In this document: in pieces, positions 29,576-38,731 of the stretch
How positions within the stretch are numbered: the first letter of the stretch is position 1
How the letters are laid out: the number at the start of each line of letters is the position of its first letter
NCBI RefSeq assembly: GCF_021147775.1
Contig: NZ_JAGTPK010000014.1
Coordinates: forward strand, 1 to 64,000
Reading direction: 5' to 3'
Source of the DNA: Pseudomonas californiensis
GTDB lineage: Bacteria > Pseudomonadota > Gammaproteobacteria > Pseudomonadales > Pseudomonadaceae
DNA: 64,000 bases
Notes under the pieces: model-generated
The model's database searches: none
What the model saw: only the letters and a program-made list of their open reading frames with translations
What the model was told of the DNA's origin: nothing
Made by a program: the position numbers and the translations under genes

Positions 29576-30217
29576 TTGATGCAAGCGCTCGACCACGCCC
29601 ACTACCTTGCCCTGGTTCAAGGTGCCGAAGTGCTTGAAGCCGACGGCACGGGCGACAAAGTACTACGTTTGAGTGACGGTTCAATGCTCAAACTGTTTCG
29701 ACGCAAAAGATTCATCAGTTCGGCTGCCTGGTACCCCTACGCGCAACGCTTTGCCGACAACTGTGTCACGCTGGCCGAGCGCTCGATCCCCTGCCCGCAG
29801 GTCCGCACGGTTTACCGGATTGCCGAGATCGCGCGCGATGCCGTTCATTACAATCCGCTGGCTGGCAACACGCTGCGCCAACTGCTGGACACCGCCGCCG
29901 AGGATGATGACCTGCGCATGCAACTGGGACGCTTCATCGCCAGCCTGCACGAAAAAGGCGTGTACTTTCGCTCCGCGCACCTTGGCAATGTCATTCTTAC
30001 CCCTGAAGGCACTCTGGGCCTGATCGACATCGCCGACATGCGTACTTACCGGCGGGCGTTGCGCAAGACCATGCGCCTGCGTAACTTCAAGCACATGCTG
30101 CGCTACCCGCAAGACCGGCAGTGGTTGCTGGGTAACGCAAACCCGGCGTTCTTCATGGGGTATCTGAGCGCCCAATCGATGTGTACGCCGGTGGAGCTGA
30201 CGCAGGCCATCAAGTAG
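29576..30217 (+). CDS. Kinase-fold (InaA/Kdo kinase-like) protein
   Basis: A 213-residue cytosolic protein of the lipopolysaccharide-kinase-like group, sometimes named toluene tolerance protein. The loop HLGNVIL stands where the catalytic HxDLHxxN loop is in WaaP, and GLIDIADMR is the metal-binding DxD-type strand. The catalytic Asp of the loop is not evident, so activity is doubtful. It occupies the PA4998 position between msbA and waaL. Confidence 0.65.
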   Translation: MMQALDHAHYLALVQGAEVLEADGTGDKVLRLSDGSMLKLFRRKRFISSAAWYPYAQRFADNCVTLAERSIPCPQVRTVYRIAEIARDAVHYNPLAGNTLRQLLDTAAEDDDLRMQLGRFIASLHEKGVYFRSAHLGNVILTPEGTLGLIDIADMRTYRRALRKTMRLRNFKHMLRYPQDRQWLLGNANPAFFMGYLSAQSMCTPVELTQAIK

Positions 30218-30240
30218 GCCAAACGGATTGAGCACAAACA

Positions 30241-30271
30241 GAGAGGCCGCCTGCAAGGCGGCCTCTCTGTT
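30241..30271. terminator. Bidirectional intrinsic terminator
   Basis: 11-bp stem GAGAGGCCGCC (30241-30251) with GGCGGCCTCTC (30257-30267), 5-base loop, followed by TGTTTTC. It separates the kinase-fold gene (plus) from waaL (minus). Confidence 0.8.
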
Positions 30272-30283
30272 TTCATTGATCAA

Positions 30284-31456
30284 TCAGCGCATCAGGCGAT
30301 GCTTATGACGCTCCTGCACCACGCGCGCCAGAATCGCCGCAGCAGGCAACAGCACCAGCACCCAGAGTTCATCCGGATTGCCAACCAGCTTGCTGCCGTC
30401 GAAGTTGAGCATCACCAGCGAGGCCGCCAGATACAGTCCCCATGGGCTGCGCAGACGCAGGGCGCTCCAGAGTGTCATCGCCATGACCACGATAAACAGC
30501 ACCAGCGACATGGCCCCAGTGTAGACACCCAACGAGACGAAGATGTTATGCGGATGCTGGATCGCCATCCCGCCCGTGAGCGTCTTGGTGGTCACGAAAT
30601 CCACGCCACAGCCCAAGAACCAGCCACAGTTGCGCCACTCGCCTGTCATGATCTCGAACAGTTCGATGCGGTAGGAATCACCCCTGACCATCAGCAACTT
30701 GACCCATTGCTCGTCCTTGACCACCCAGAAGGCGATGCCCGCGGCTACTGCCAGCACCAACAATGTGACCAGGGTGGGTTTGGGGAAGCGATACAGCGAA
30801 TACAGGGTGCATATACCAAACAGAAAGGCCGCGCCCACCAGCGCTGTGCGGGTCTGCACAATGAGCGCTGCAATTACCAGCGTGAGCACAATTGCACTGG
30901 CGCCCTCGACCCAACGGCGCTCCTTCAACCAGACAGGCAATGCCAGGCCAAGAGCACCGACCAGCCAGGCGCTGGTGTAAATCACGTTGGCCATGCGTGC
31001 AGGCAGTATTTCCACGCGCTTGCCAAACTCGAACTGCCCTGTCACCCAACTGTGAACGCTGGAGACCAGCACATATAAGCAGATGACCCAGAACAGCCCG
31101 CGCGCCACTCCTGCCTTATGCAGAAACTGGCTGTTTACCAGCCCGCCGATGGCAAAAACAAACAGGCTGACGTAGACAATATGCTTGTAGAACTGGAAGT
31201 CCTGCGAATAGACGGCGGGAACGAAGAACCAGGCCATGAACACTGCCCAGGCGATGCCTAATGGCTGCGCGAAAATCCCGGCGCCACGGTGCTTGACCAG
31301 CACGTAAAGCGCAGGCAAGGCCATGAAGGCGTAAAACAGATTGTTGGTCGCCTTGGAGGACGTCCCCAGCATGAAGCTGAGGATAAAGACGGCAAGTACT
31401 GCACCAAAGTAGATCTGAACCTTACTGTTTGCGATACCAGCCTGGTCAACTGACAT
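30284..31456 (-). CDS. waaL: O-antigen ligase
   Basis: A 390-residue polytopic membrane protein with about eleven helices and a large periplasmic loop, matching Wzy_C-type ligases. The conserved His region is GGMAIQHPHNIFVSLGVYTG. WaaL joins undecaprenyl-linked O antigen to the lipid A core in the periplasm. It overlaps the upstream glycosyltransferase gene by 11 bases, and lies at the PA4999 position. Confidence 0.85.
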   Translation of the reverse strand: MSVDQAGIANSKVQIYFGAVLAVFILSFMLGTSSKATNNLFYAFMALPALYVLVKHRGAGIFAQPLGIAWAVFMAWFFVPAVYSQDFQFYKHIVYVSLFVFAIGGLVNSQFLHKAGVARGLFWVICLYVLVSSVHSWVTGQFEFGKRVEILPARMANVIYTSAWLVGALGLALPVWLKERRWVEGASAIVLTLVIAALIVQTRTALVGAAFLFGICTLYSLYRFPKPTLVTLLVLAVAAGIAFWVVKDEQWVKLLMVRGDSYRIELFEIMTGEWRNCGWFLGCGVDFVTTKTLTGGMAIQHPHNIFVSLGVYTGAMSLVLFIVVMAMTLWSALRLRSPWGLYLAASLVMLNFDGSKLVGNPDELWVLVLLPAAAILARVVQERHKHRLMR

Positions 31457-32219
31457 TATTGAGCAACCAACCTATTCCTGTTCCTATGATCACGGCAGCG
31501 ATCAGCTTGAGGCGATCCCGACGCTTGCGACGCTCTTTGTCCAGCCGCTCCTGCGGTACCACCACATGCTCACCGAAACCGGTGTGCAGCACAGCATCGT
31601 TCTCCAGAATCAGAGCGTACCGGTTTTCTGAGGCAAACAATTGTGAAAGTTTTTTCTCTCCGCCGTGTTCTGCGTAGGGCGCGTGCTTTTTGTAGTCTGA
31701 AAGACGGCGCAGCCCCGGATTGAAAGAGAAACCCTGCCACTCCGCCTTGTGCGATCCCAGCTTGTAGAAAGGGATTCCCTCAACAACCTCACGCTCATTC
31801 AGGTAAACGTAAGGGCTGTGTGTACGTAGATCATGATTGTAGCTGCGCAGCCAGACCTGCAATGCCTGCGGATCGTTTTTCAGCAGAGTCATGGACTCTT
31901 CGATGAAATTAGGGCGGTAGAAATCCCAGTCGTCTTCGCAATGAAACACCCACGACGTCTCGATAAGTGCGTACGCGGCATCGACCGAGCGCATCTGGCC
32001 CAGTTTGGGATTGTTGATGATGAACCGGGTATGCACGCGCCAGTGCTCGGGGATGCAGTCCTGAACCTGTGCATCGCCGGAATCTTCGGTGATCAGAACA
32101 TGGCGTATGGGTGCCGTATTGAAACGATCAAATGTTTCCAGAGTGCTTTTCAACAGGTCAAATCGACCGCAACTGGTGACAACCAGCGTGATCTCACTGT
32201 TTTCACTGAATACCATCAT
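31446..32219 (-). CDS. GT2-like glycosyltransferase with C-terminal membrane anchor
   Basis: A 257-residue protein: ITLVVTSCGRFDLLKSTLETF at the start and FHCEDDWDFY in the middle (DxD-type metal site) are typical GT2-fold pieces. The C-terminus is very basic (KERRKRRDRLK) followed by one helix, placing it on the inner membrane. Sugar and acceptor unknown; by position it belongs to outer-core synthesis. Start ATG 32219 or the next codon. Confidence 0.7.
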   Translation of the reverse strand: MMVFSENSEITLVVTSCGRFDLLKSTLETFDRFNTAPIRHVLITEDSGDAQVQDCIPEHWRVHTRFIINNPKLGQMRSVDAAYALIETSWVFHCEDDWDFYRPNFIEESMTLLKNDPQALQVWLRSYNHDLRTHSPYVYLNEREVVEGIPFYKLGSHKAEWQGFSFNPGLRRLSDYKKHAPYAEHGGEKKLSQLFASENRYALILENDAVLHTGFGEHVVVPQERLDKERRKRRDRLKLIAAVIIGTGIGWLLNNVS

Positions 32220-32249
32220 GTATTCCCAATCTTTAAGGGTTCAAGGGCA

Positions 32250-33206
32250 TTACCACGCCCAACGAGACCGAATACGATCAATCCAGCGTGCTGCAGGCAT
32301 GGGCCGCAACGGCGCTACCATGTGCTCGACAATTGATCGGCCCAGAGCATGAAAGGTAAACCGCTCCTCGACCAGAATTTGTCCGTTGCGTGATATGTCG
32401 GCCGCAAGTGCATCATCCTTGCGCAATTGGTCCAGTTTTTGACGAAGTTCAGGGATATCCCGATAAAGCACGATGTTGTGCATGTCGACAAAACCGAGGG
32501 CACGATTTTCGTCGGCGCCCTGGTCGAAGGCAAACAACACGCATCCGCAGGCCATGGCCTCGAAGTTCTTGATCATGTATTCGCCCATGCCGACATCCGC
32601 GCTGACAAAGAAACGGATACGGTTCAGCGTGTCGCAATACTCTTTACCCGACTTGGTCCGGGTCACCAGCAAGGGCTCAACACGACCCAGCTCATCGAGC
32701 AGCGCTTTGCGACCGCTGTAGGCCACGCTATTGGTGCTGCCCACGAACGCCATCTCGATGTCACGCTCGCGATCCTGCCACTGCAACAAGGTCTGGTCGT
32801 AGCCTTTGGGGACAAACACCGCATCGAAGCCTTCACCACGCAGGCGCTCGCTGACCATGAACCCGGAGCAGATCACCCGCGCCCACGGTAGATTGCGATA
32901 GTGCGCACTGAATTTACCTGTGTACTTGCAGGCGATGTAGTTCTGGTAGGCATCGTGTTCGAGAATGACCAGATTGGGGATCGTGCGGATGAAGCCGACC
33001 TGCCGGACTTCCTGTTTGAACCGTAGAAAAAAGACAATTCGGTCATAACGGGCGACGTCGACTTCACGCTGGAAATAGCCACGCAGGTTGCGCTGCTGCG
33101 CGGAGTCCAGCCAGCGCACCTCGCATTCGCAGTGAGCGGCGATACCGTCGTAAAGACGATCCAGAATCGCGCGTTGCTCTTTCTGGACCAGAAGTAGGAC
33201 TTTCAT
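32250..33206 (-). CDS. Ssg-like cell-surface glycosyltransferase
   Basis: A 318-residue cytosolic protein: MKVLLLVQKEQRAILDRL start, AFVGSTNSVAYSGRK, and a C-terminal half with NFEAMACGCVLFAF and RNGQILVEERFTF, typical of the nucleotide-sugar binding half of GT4-type enzymes. By order (between the waaL/GT2 pair and dnpA) it corresponds to Ssg, needed for LPS outer core and O antigen in Pseudomonas. Donor sugar not shown. Confidence 0.7.
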   Translation of the reverse strand: MKVLLLVQKEQRAILDRLYDGIAAHCECEVRWLDSAQQRNLRGYFQREVDVARYDRIVFFLRFKQEVRQVGFIRTIPNLVILEHDAYQNYIACKYTGKFSAHYRNLPWARVICSGFMVSERLRGEGFDAVFVPKGYDQTLLQWQDRERDIEMAFVGSTNSVAYSGRKALLDELGRVEPLLVTRTKSGKEYCDTLNRIRFFVSADVGMGEYMIKNFEAMACGCVLFAFDQGADENRALGFVDMHNIVLYRDIPELRQKLDQLRKDDALAADISRNGQILVEERFTFHALGRSIVEHMVAPLRPMPAARWIDRIRSRWAW

Positions 33207-33236
33207 TGTTTTCCTTGCAGTACTGCGACTGCTTGA

Positions 33237-34646
33237 TCAGATATCACGGCTGCGCCAGAACAACTCGTGTCGACGCACCGCTTTACGGAAAAATTCGTTT
33301 TCGCCTTCGGCTGGCCAACGGCGCCCCGCCAGCAACCGTTGCAACCATCGACGCACACGACGCTTGAAAGGCATCGGCGGCTGCAAGTCGTGCATCATGC
33401 CCAGCGCCATCGCCTTGTCCCGCTGCGTCGACACTGACAATGGCAGGCTGTAAGGCACCAGCGACAGGTGAGCGTCGAATACCGGCGGCAGGCTGATCCC
33501 GGTGTAGGCATCGCCCATTGGCCATCGATCATTGTCGTGCAAGTGGTTTGCGTAACCGAGTACGACTTCTGGCTGCCACTCAAGCCCGGCCAGCGCCTCG
33601 CGCACTGCTGCCTGAGCACAGATGTGATCGGGATGCGGGTCAATGGCTGGATGCGGCATGACCACGACCTGAGGTCGGGCCTTGAGCAGAAGCGCCCGCA
33701 GGTCTGCCAACAGGTTGTTCCAGGTCGGCTGACCGTCATCGCCGGGCAAGGCAAACGGGTTGAACTGGCGGAACAGCCGGGTATCCATCAGATCAGCCTC
33801 CCGCGAGCCGACCGGCGTGTCTGGCGCAGCTTGCATGGCGGGTAGCTGCAGACAGAAATAGCCAAGCTGCACGCACTGCGACTCGGGCACACCGCCCCAG
33901 CGCGCCACGGCAACACTGTCCCAGGCGCGCAGCCTGCCCTTCATGCGGGCGGCTTCAGCGGGCGACATGCCCATCTGTTGATAATGTTCTGCTTCGATTT
34001 CACCGGCCGTCAGCGTCACGACCCAGGCTTCCTGGGCCTGGCTGTACAAGCCGAACGCGGCCAGCTCGGCATCATCGGCATGCGGGGCAATGATCATTAC
34101 CCGCTGCTGACGCGGATCAGGCTGACGGAACACCCACAGACGCGGCGTACCCCGGATAGCACAACGACGCCCTTCGATGCTCAGGTTGCCTGCCACCACT
34201 GCAGGTGCAAACCCGGTCAGGTTCAGATAACGCACGCCATCAACGCCCCGCTCGAAAGCCTGACTGTCGACGAGTTCCGAACCCCGCAACTGGACGACCG
34301 GATCCAGCAAACGTCCGAGCAAGCCACTTTTGATCGTTACCGCGAGTACGAGCGTTTCATCACCCGACAGCTGCAGCGGCGTATCGACCCGCAGCCGGCC
34401 AGCGTCCAGGCGCACGCCTGCTACTTCGTTCTCGGCGGGGAAGTTGTACTGATAGTCGTCGCTTGGCGAGTAGAACAGGTGGTCGGCAAACCAGGCTTCG
34501 TGAGCGACCCATACAGCCACGGCCAACACCGGCACCCACCACCAGGCCACAAGCACACCGATGGCGATCAGCAACAACAGGCCAGCGATCAGCACCAGGC
34601 GCTTGTTACGGCGATGGCGCTTGAGCAACTGCTGTTTGCGGCTCAA
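33237..34646 (-). CDS. dnpA: PIG-L family de-N-acetylase, membrane-anchored
   Basis: A 469-residue protein with a pair of N-terminal membrane segments (about residues 17-50), a beta-rich middle, and a PIG-L domain: IIAPHADDAELAAFGLY (zinc ligands) and VVMPHPAIDPHPDHICAQ. DnpA of P. aeruginosa at this position affects antibiotic persistence; its substrate is believed to be a surface polysaccharide. The start is TTG 34646, overlapping the stop of mig-14 (TTGA). Confidence 0.82.
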   Translation of the reverse strand: MSRKQQLLKRHRRNKRLVLIAGLLLLIAIGVLVAWWWVPVLAVAVWVAHEAWFADHLFYSPSDDYQYNFPAENEVAGVRLDAGRLRVDTPLQLSGDETLVLAVTIKSGLLGRLLDPVVQLRGSELVDSQAFERGVDGVRYLNLTGFAPAVVAGNLSIEGRRCAIRGTPRLWVFRQPDPRQQRVMIIAPHADDAELAAFGLYSQAQEAWVVTLTAGEIEAEHYQQMGMSPAEAARMKGRLRAWDSVAVARWGGVPESQCVQLGYFCLQLPAMQAAPDTPVGSREADLMDTRLFRQFNPFALPGDDGQPTWNNLLADLRALLLKARPQVVVMPHPAIDPHPDHICAQAAVREALAGLEWQPEVVLGYANHLHDNDRWPMGDAYTGISLPPVFDAHLSLVPYSLPLSVSTQRDKAMALGMMHDLQPPMPFKRRVRRWLQRLLAGRRWPAEGENEFFRKAVRRHELFWRSRDI

Positions 34647-35539
34647 ATCTGGAACACCGGCACAGGATTGCACCAGCGATCCTTATACTCGCGGTCAGCG
34701 CGACCGAACGAAAAACGCAGTGCCTTGCCCAGCGCCCGCGCATCTTCCCAGGCGCTTTGGGTGTTGACGAAGCTCAGCACACTGCCGGGGCTGAAGTCGC
34801 GGGTTTCAGGATCAACCCCGCCGTTGACATATTCAATGCTGACCCACTGCGGAGCCTGGACGCGGTACACCAGTTGAATGGCAACCGGCGCATCATTGAG
34901 AAACACCACCGAGCCGACCTGCCACTCGCGCAGCAACTCGATGACCTCGGCCTTGTGCCGTGCTCCAGTGGCCTCGAAACCCCAGCGGCGCTGAAAAAGA
35001 TCGCAGTAGATGCGGGCGAATTCGGCGCTGGTGAACTCACTGGCCGGACGCAGCGTACCGCCCGCCTCTTCGAGCAAGCGCAGCTCGCGGCGCTGGTTGT
35101 AACGGAATTTCTTGGACAGGTCCTCGGGGGTGCGCGCCATGGCCAGCGATTCGGCTTGAGGTTTGAACGTGCTGACCCGCCCTTCGTTGAGCGAAGAGAC
35201 ATAACGTGCGCGATGACGCACAGGCACCTGTGCATCATCGGCAATGGGCAGAATCAGCTCGGCATTACCCAGGTCAAACAGCCCTTTCTTGCCGTGACGC
35301 TTGAGCTCGTCCTTGGACAACGCCAGTGAACGCCCCCAGGTCGCAATCGCGGCCTTTACCTCGCCGCCCTGCTCCCATGCCAGGTAGCGCACGGCGATAC
35401 CGGCCAGCCCTGACAAGCGCTCGACCACCTGAGGGTGAGTCGCCACACTTCCGCCGAAACGATGCCATGCCTGTGCATAAGTCGCTGCGTCAATCGGGGT
35501 CCAGCCGCGCTCGCGCCAGCTTTTGAGTCGGTTGAGCAT
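34643..35539 (-). CDS. mig-14: Mig-14 family protein
   Basis: A 298-residue protein with the Mig-14 landmarks: NRLKSWRERGWTPI, KKFRYNQRRELRLLEEAGG, FQRRWGF and GSVLSFVNTQSAWEDARAL. It has a GNAT-like acyltransferase fold. In Salmonella and P. aeruginosa it raises resistance to antimicrobial peptides at the inner membrane. ATG 35539 shares one base with the wapH stop (TGATG); the 76 codons upstream in frame overlap wapH and are rejected. Confidence 0.85.
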   Translation of the reverse strand: MLNRLKSWRERGWTPIDAATYAQAWHRFGGSVATHPQVVERLSGLAGIAVRYLAWEQGGEVKAAIATWGRSLALSKDELKRHGKKGLFDLGNAELILPIADDAQVPVRHRARYVSSLNEGRVSTFKPQAESLAMARTPEDLSKKFRYNQRRELRLLEEAGGTLRPASEFTSAEFARIYCDLFQRRWGFEATGARHKAEVIELLREWQVGSVVFLNDAPVAIQLVYRVQAPQWVSIEYVNGGVDPETRDFSPGSVLSFVNTQSAWEDARALGKALRFSFGRADREYKDRWCNPVPVFQI

Positions 35540-36669
35540 CAGGACTCCGCTGTCAGGCGGATGACGTGCGGCAAACGCCAGAAGACATCGCGTACCGCAT
35601 GGTCGCAAAAACGCTCGCGCAAGCGAGAAAGCATGCGCTCGGCGCAGTCCTGACGTTGATCGGCGTCCAGTCGGGACATGTGGATCAAGCCCTGGGCAAG
35701 GCTGTGTACATCGCCCAGCGGGAACAACAGGCCGACATCCTCGACGACTTCCTTGGCACCGCCACACGATGTCGCCACCAGCGGCACGCCTGCGACCATC
35801 GCCTCAAGCAACACCATGCCGAAGGGTTCGTGGTCGGAACTCAGGGCAAACACATCAAACGCCTTGAAATAGCGGCGAGCATCGGCAACCTGACCGAGAA
35901 ACAGCACATGTGCGCCGATGCCGAGTTCCCGTGCCAGGTCCTTGAGCGTTTCCTCAAGACGGCCCTTGCCCAGAATCACCAGCTGACTGTTTTCCGGCAG
36001 GCTCGGCAAGGCTTCGGCAAAACCGCGCAGCAGCGTGGCCTGATCCTTGTCCGGGTGCAGACGACCAACATTGCCGACCACCCATGCCGAGGACGAAAGA
36101 CCCAGCTCGACCCGGGCATCCTCCGCGCTGAACTGGCTGCCTTGCAGCTGCTCGATGTCAATACGGTTGTAGAGGGTCTGAATACGCTCAGCGGGCCACT
36201 TGGGCAGGCTGCTACGGATATCGTCCCGCACTGCGTCAGAGACACCCAGCAAACTCAAGCGCTTGCGAAACAGATTGGCGAACAGCTTGCGACTGCGGCG
36301 CTGATAGTCACCGAACGCATGATGCACACCGATCACCTGCAAGCGTGTGGCGAGCAAGGCGATATAGACAGGTTTGAATCGATGCGCGATGCAGAAGCTG
36401 AAGTTACGGGTCGCGGCGATTTTGCGCAGATCACGAATGGCACCCAGCTTGAGGCCACGAATGGCGCTGGAGCTGTACTCCATGAACAGTACTTCGTCCG
36501 AACCGCAGTCTGCCACCACATCCGGGTCTGCAGCGCCGGTCAGAAATACCGTGGTCACACGGTAGCCCTTGCCGGCGAACAGGCTGGCGTATTGACGTGC
36601 GCAGTCCAGAAACGGCCCGTCATAGCCGTGACAGAACTGCAATACGTGACGTTCAGCCGAGCGTGTCAT
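35539..36669 (-). CDS. wapH: GT4 glycosyltransferase of LPS core synthesis
   Basis: A 376-residue GT-B enzyme: VVGNVGRLHPDKDQATLLRGF, LVILGKGRLEETL and SSDHEPFGMVLLEAMVAGVPLV (the E-x7-E signature) are clear. By position (PA5004) it is WapH, a core glycosyltransferase; the sugar transferred is not shown by the sequence. It overlaps the carbamoyltransferase gene by 17 bases. Confidence 0.8.
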   Translation of the reverse strand: MTRSAERHVLQFCHGYDGPFLDCARQYASLFAGKGYRVTTVFLTGAADPDVVADCGSDEVLFMEYSSSAIRGLKLGAIRDLRKIAATRNFSFCIAHRFKPVYIALLATRLQVIGVHHAFGDYQRRSRKLFANLFRKRLSLLGVSDAVRDDIRSSLPKWPAERIQTLYNRIDIEQLQGSQFSAEDARVELGLSSSAWVVGNVGRLHPDKDQATLLRGFAEALPSLPENSQLVILGKGRLEETLKDLARELGIGAHVLFLGQVADARRYFKAFDVFALSSDHEPFGMVLLEAMVAGVPLVATSCGGAKEVVEDVGLLFPLGDVHSLAQGLIHMSRLDADQRQDCAERMLSRLRERFCDHAVRDVFWRLPHVIRLTAES

Positions 36670-38410
36670 GAGCCTCGACGCCTTCTTTGATCACCAGAAT
36701 GTCTTCCATGATCAAATACTCAAGGTCCGAGCCGAAGAACATGTTCAGCGCATCGGTCGGCGAGCAGATCATCGGCTCACCACGGCGATTGAGCGAGGTG
36801 TTGAGTGACACACCATTGCCCGTCAGGTTTTCCAGCGCTTTCATCATGTCGTAGTAGCGCGGGTTGTATTCGCGTTTGAGTACCTGAGCACGCGATGTGC
36901 CGTCTTCGTGGACGACTTCCGGCACGCGGGTTTTCCACTCTTCAGCCACTTCAAAGGTGAAAGTCATGAACGGCGCCGGGTGATCGATCTTGATCATCTG
37001 CGGTGCAACGGTGTCGAGCATCGAGGGGCAGAAAGGCCTCCAGCGCTCGCGGAACTTGATCTGGTGGTTGATACGGTCGGCGACGCCAGCCACGCTCGGG
37101 CAACCGATGATCGAACGGCCGCCCAATGCGCGCGGACCAAATTCCATGCGGCCCTGGAACCAGGCAACCGGGTTGCCCCTGACCATGATTTCGGCGATGC
37201 GCTCAGGGGTGTTTTCGATCTGGCGCCAGACTGGCTTGCTCGGGTGCCGGGCGCAGGCCGCGATCACATCTTCGTTGCTGTACGAAGGGCCGAGATAGAC
37301 GTGCTCCATCTTCTCGACCGGCACGCCACGGGCATGCGACACGTAGGCCGCAGCACCCACCGCAGTACCGGCGTCACCGGAAGCCGGCTGAACGAACAGC
37401 TCCTTCACTTCCGGGCGAGCGATGATGCGCTGGTTCAACTTGACGTTCAAAGCACAGCCACCGGCGAAGGCGATCTTGCCGGTTTCCTTGAGGATGTCGC
37501 CCAGATAGTGATCCATCATCTGCAGCGCCAGCTTTTCAAACAGCGCCTGCATGCTCGCGGCGTAATGGATGTAGGGTTCGTCTGCCACGTCACCCACGCG
37601 TTTCGGGCCCAGCCATTCGATCAGTTTCGGCGAGAAGTAGAAGCCCTTGCCGTTTTCCTTGTAGCGACGCAGACCGATGACGTTAGCGAGCTCGGTGTTG
37701 ATGATCAGTTCGCCGTTTTCAAAGGTGGCCAATCGCGAAAAGTCGTACTTGCTGGCGTCGCCATACGGCGCCATGCCCATGACCTTGAATTCGCCATCCA
37801 GCATTTCGAAACCCAGGAACTCGGTGATCGCGCCATACAGGCCGCCCAGCGAGTCTGGATCGAAGAATTCCTTGATCTTGTGGATCTTGCCGTTTTCGCC
37901 GTAGCCGAAGAAAGTCGTGGCGTACTCACCCTTGCCATCGATACCCATGATCGCGGTTTTTTCGGTAAAACCGGAGCAGTGATATGCGCTGGAAGCGTGG
38001 GCCAAGTGGTGCTCCACCGGCTCGATCTTGATCTTTTTTGGATCAAAGCCCAGTTGCTCAAGGCACCAGACGATCTTGTTGCGGTAGCGCTTGTAACGGC
38101 GATTGCCCATCAGCAGCGCATCGAGCGCACGATCAGGCGCGTACCAGTAACGCTTGGCGTAATGCCAGCGTGCCTTGCCGAACAGGCTGATTGGCGCGAA
38201 CGGAATCGCGACCACATCGACGTCGGAAGGCTTGATACCGGCCTGTTCAAGACAGAACTTCGCCGACTCGTAGGGCATGCGGTTCTTTGCGTGTTTGTCG
38301 CGAACGAAGCGCTCTTCTTCGGCTGCTGCGATCAGCTTGCCGTCGATATAAAGCGCAGCAGAAGGATCATGGCTAAGGGCGCCGGACAGGCCAAGAATCG
38401 TCAATGCCAC
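36653..38410 (-). CDS. LPS core carbamoyltransferase (NodU/CmcH family)
   Basis: A 585-residue enzyme: N-terminal GLSGALSHDPSAALYIDG, EPVEHHLAHASSAYHCSGF (the His-rich carbamoyl site), AFAGGCALNVKLNQRI, and the C-terminal YrdC/Sua5-like part ending NTSLNRRGEPM. It matches the PA5005 protein, which carbamoylates the inner-core heptose. The start is GTG 38410 with GAGG upstream. It is the first gene of the segment running to waaL; a TATAAT lies about 95 bases upstream. Confidence 0.88.
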   Translation of the reverse strand: MALTILGLSGALSHDPSAALYIDGKLIAAAEEERFVRDKHAKNRMPYESAKFCLEQAGIKPSDVDVVAIPFAPISLFGKARWHYAKRYWYAPDRALDALLMGNRRYKRYRNKIVWCLEQLGFDPKKIKIEPVEHHLAHASSAYHCSGFTEKTAIMGIDGKGEYATTFFGYGENGKIHKIKEFFDPDSLGGLYGAITEFLGFEMLDGEFKVMGMAPYGDASKYDFSRLATFENGELIINTELANVIGLRRYKENGKGFYFSPKLIEWLGPKRVGDVADEPYIHYAASMQALFEKLALQMMDHYLGDILKETGKIAFAGGCALNVKLNQRIIARPEVKELFVQPASGDAGTAVGAAAYVSHARGVPVEKMEHVYLGPSYSNEDVIAACARHPSKPVWRQIENTPERIAEIMVRGNPVAWFQGRMEFGPRALGGRSIIGCPSVAGVADRINHQIKFRERWRPFCPSMLDTVAPQMIKIDHPAPFMTFTFEVAEEWKTRVPEVVHEDGTSRAQVLKREYNPRYYDMMKALENLTGNGVSLNTSLNRRGEPMICSPTDALNMFFGSDLEYLIMEDILVIKEGVEAHDTLG

Positions 38411-38503
38411 TGGGGTCTAGCCTCTTTAGTCTGCATACGGGCGCAGGGTGCCCGAGTAAAAATGTGCCCCCGCACAGCGGGCTGGGGACAGCTAAAGGGC
38501 GGG

Positions 38504-38509
38504 ATTATA
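38504..38509 (-). promoter_or_regulatory. Candidate -10 box of the carbamoyltransferase operon
   Basis: Perfect TATAAT on the minus strand, about 94 bases before the GTG start. The -35 position at 17-bp spacing (AGCCAA) is a poor match. It lies in the 320-base divergent region with the giant toxin gene; no other clear element was seen there. Confidence 0.4.
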
Positions 38510-38731
38510 GCGTAATGACCGCCGTTTTGGCTCGATGCTGAAAGCCTGGGCCGCAAGATCCGGCGCAAGCCCGGTGCCAGAGGGCTGTCTTTGAAAATAA
38601 CGCGATCTGTGCAAGCAATAACTATCTACGCCCAGCCGCCCCAGGATTCTGATTAGTTTGGCGACACCCCGAACGGCCTCATGGCTGTTGACGAAACGTG
38701 CGCACGGCGCATTCAAGGACGAACGAATTCA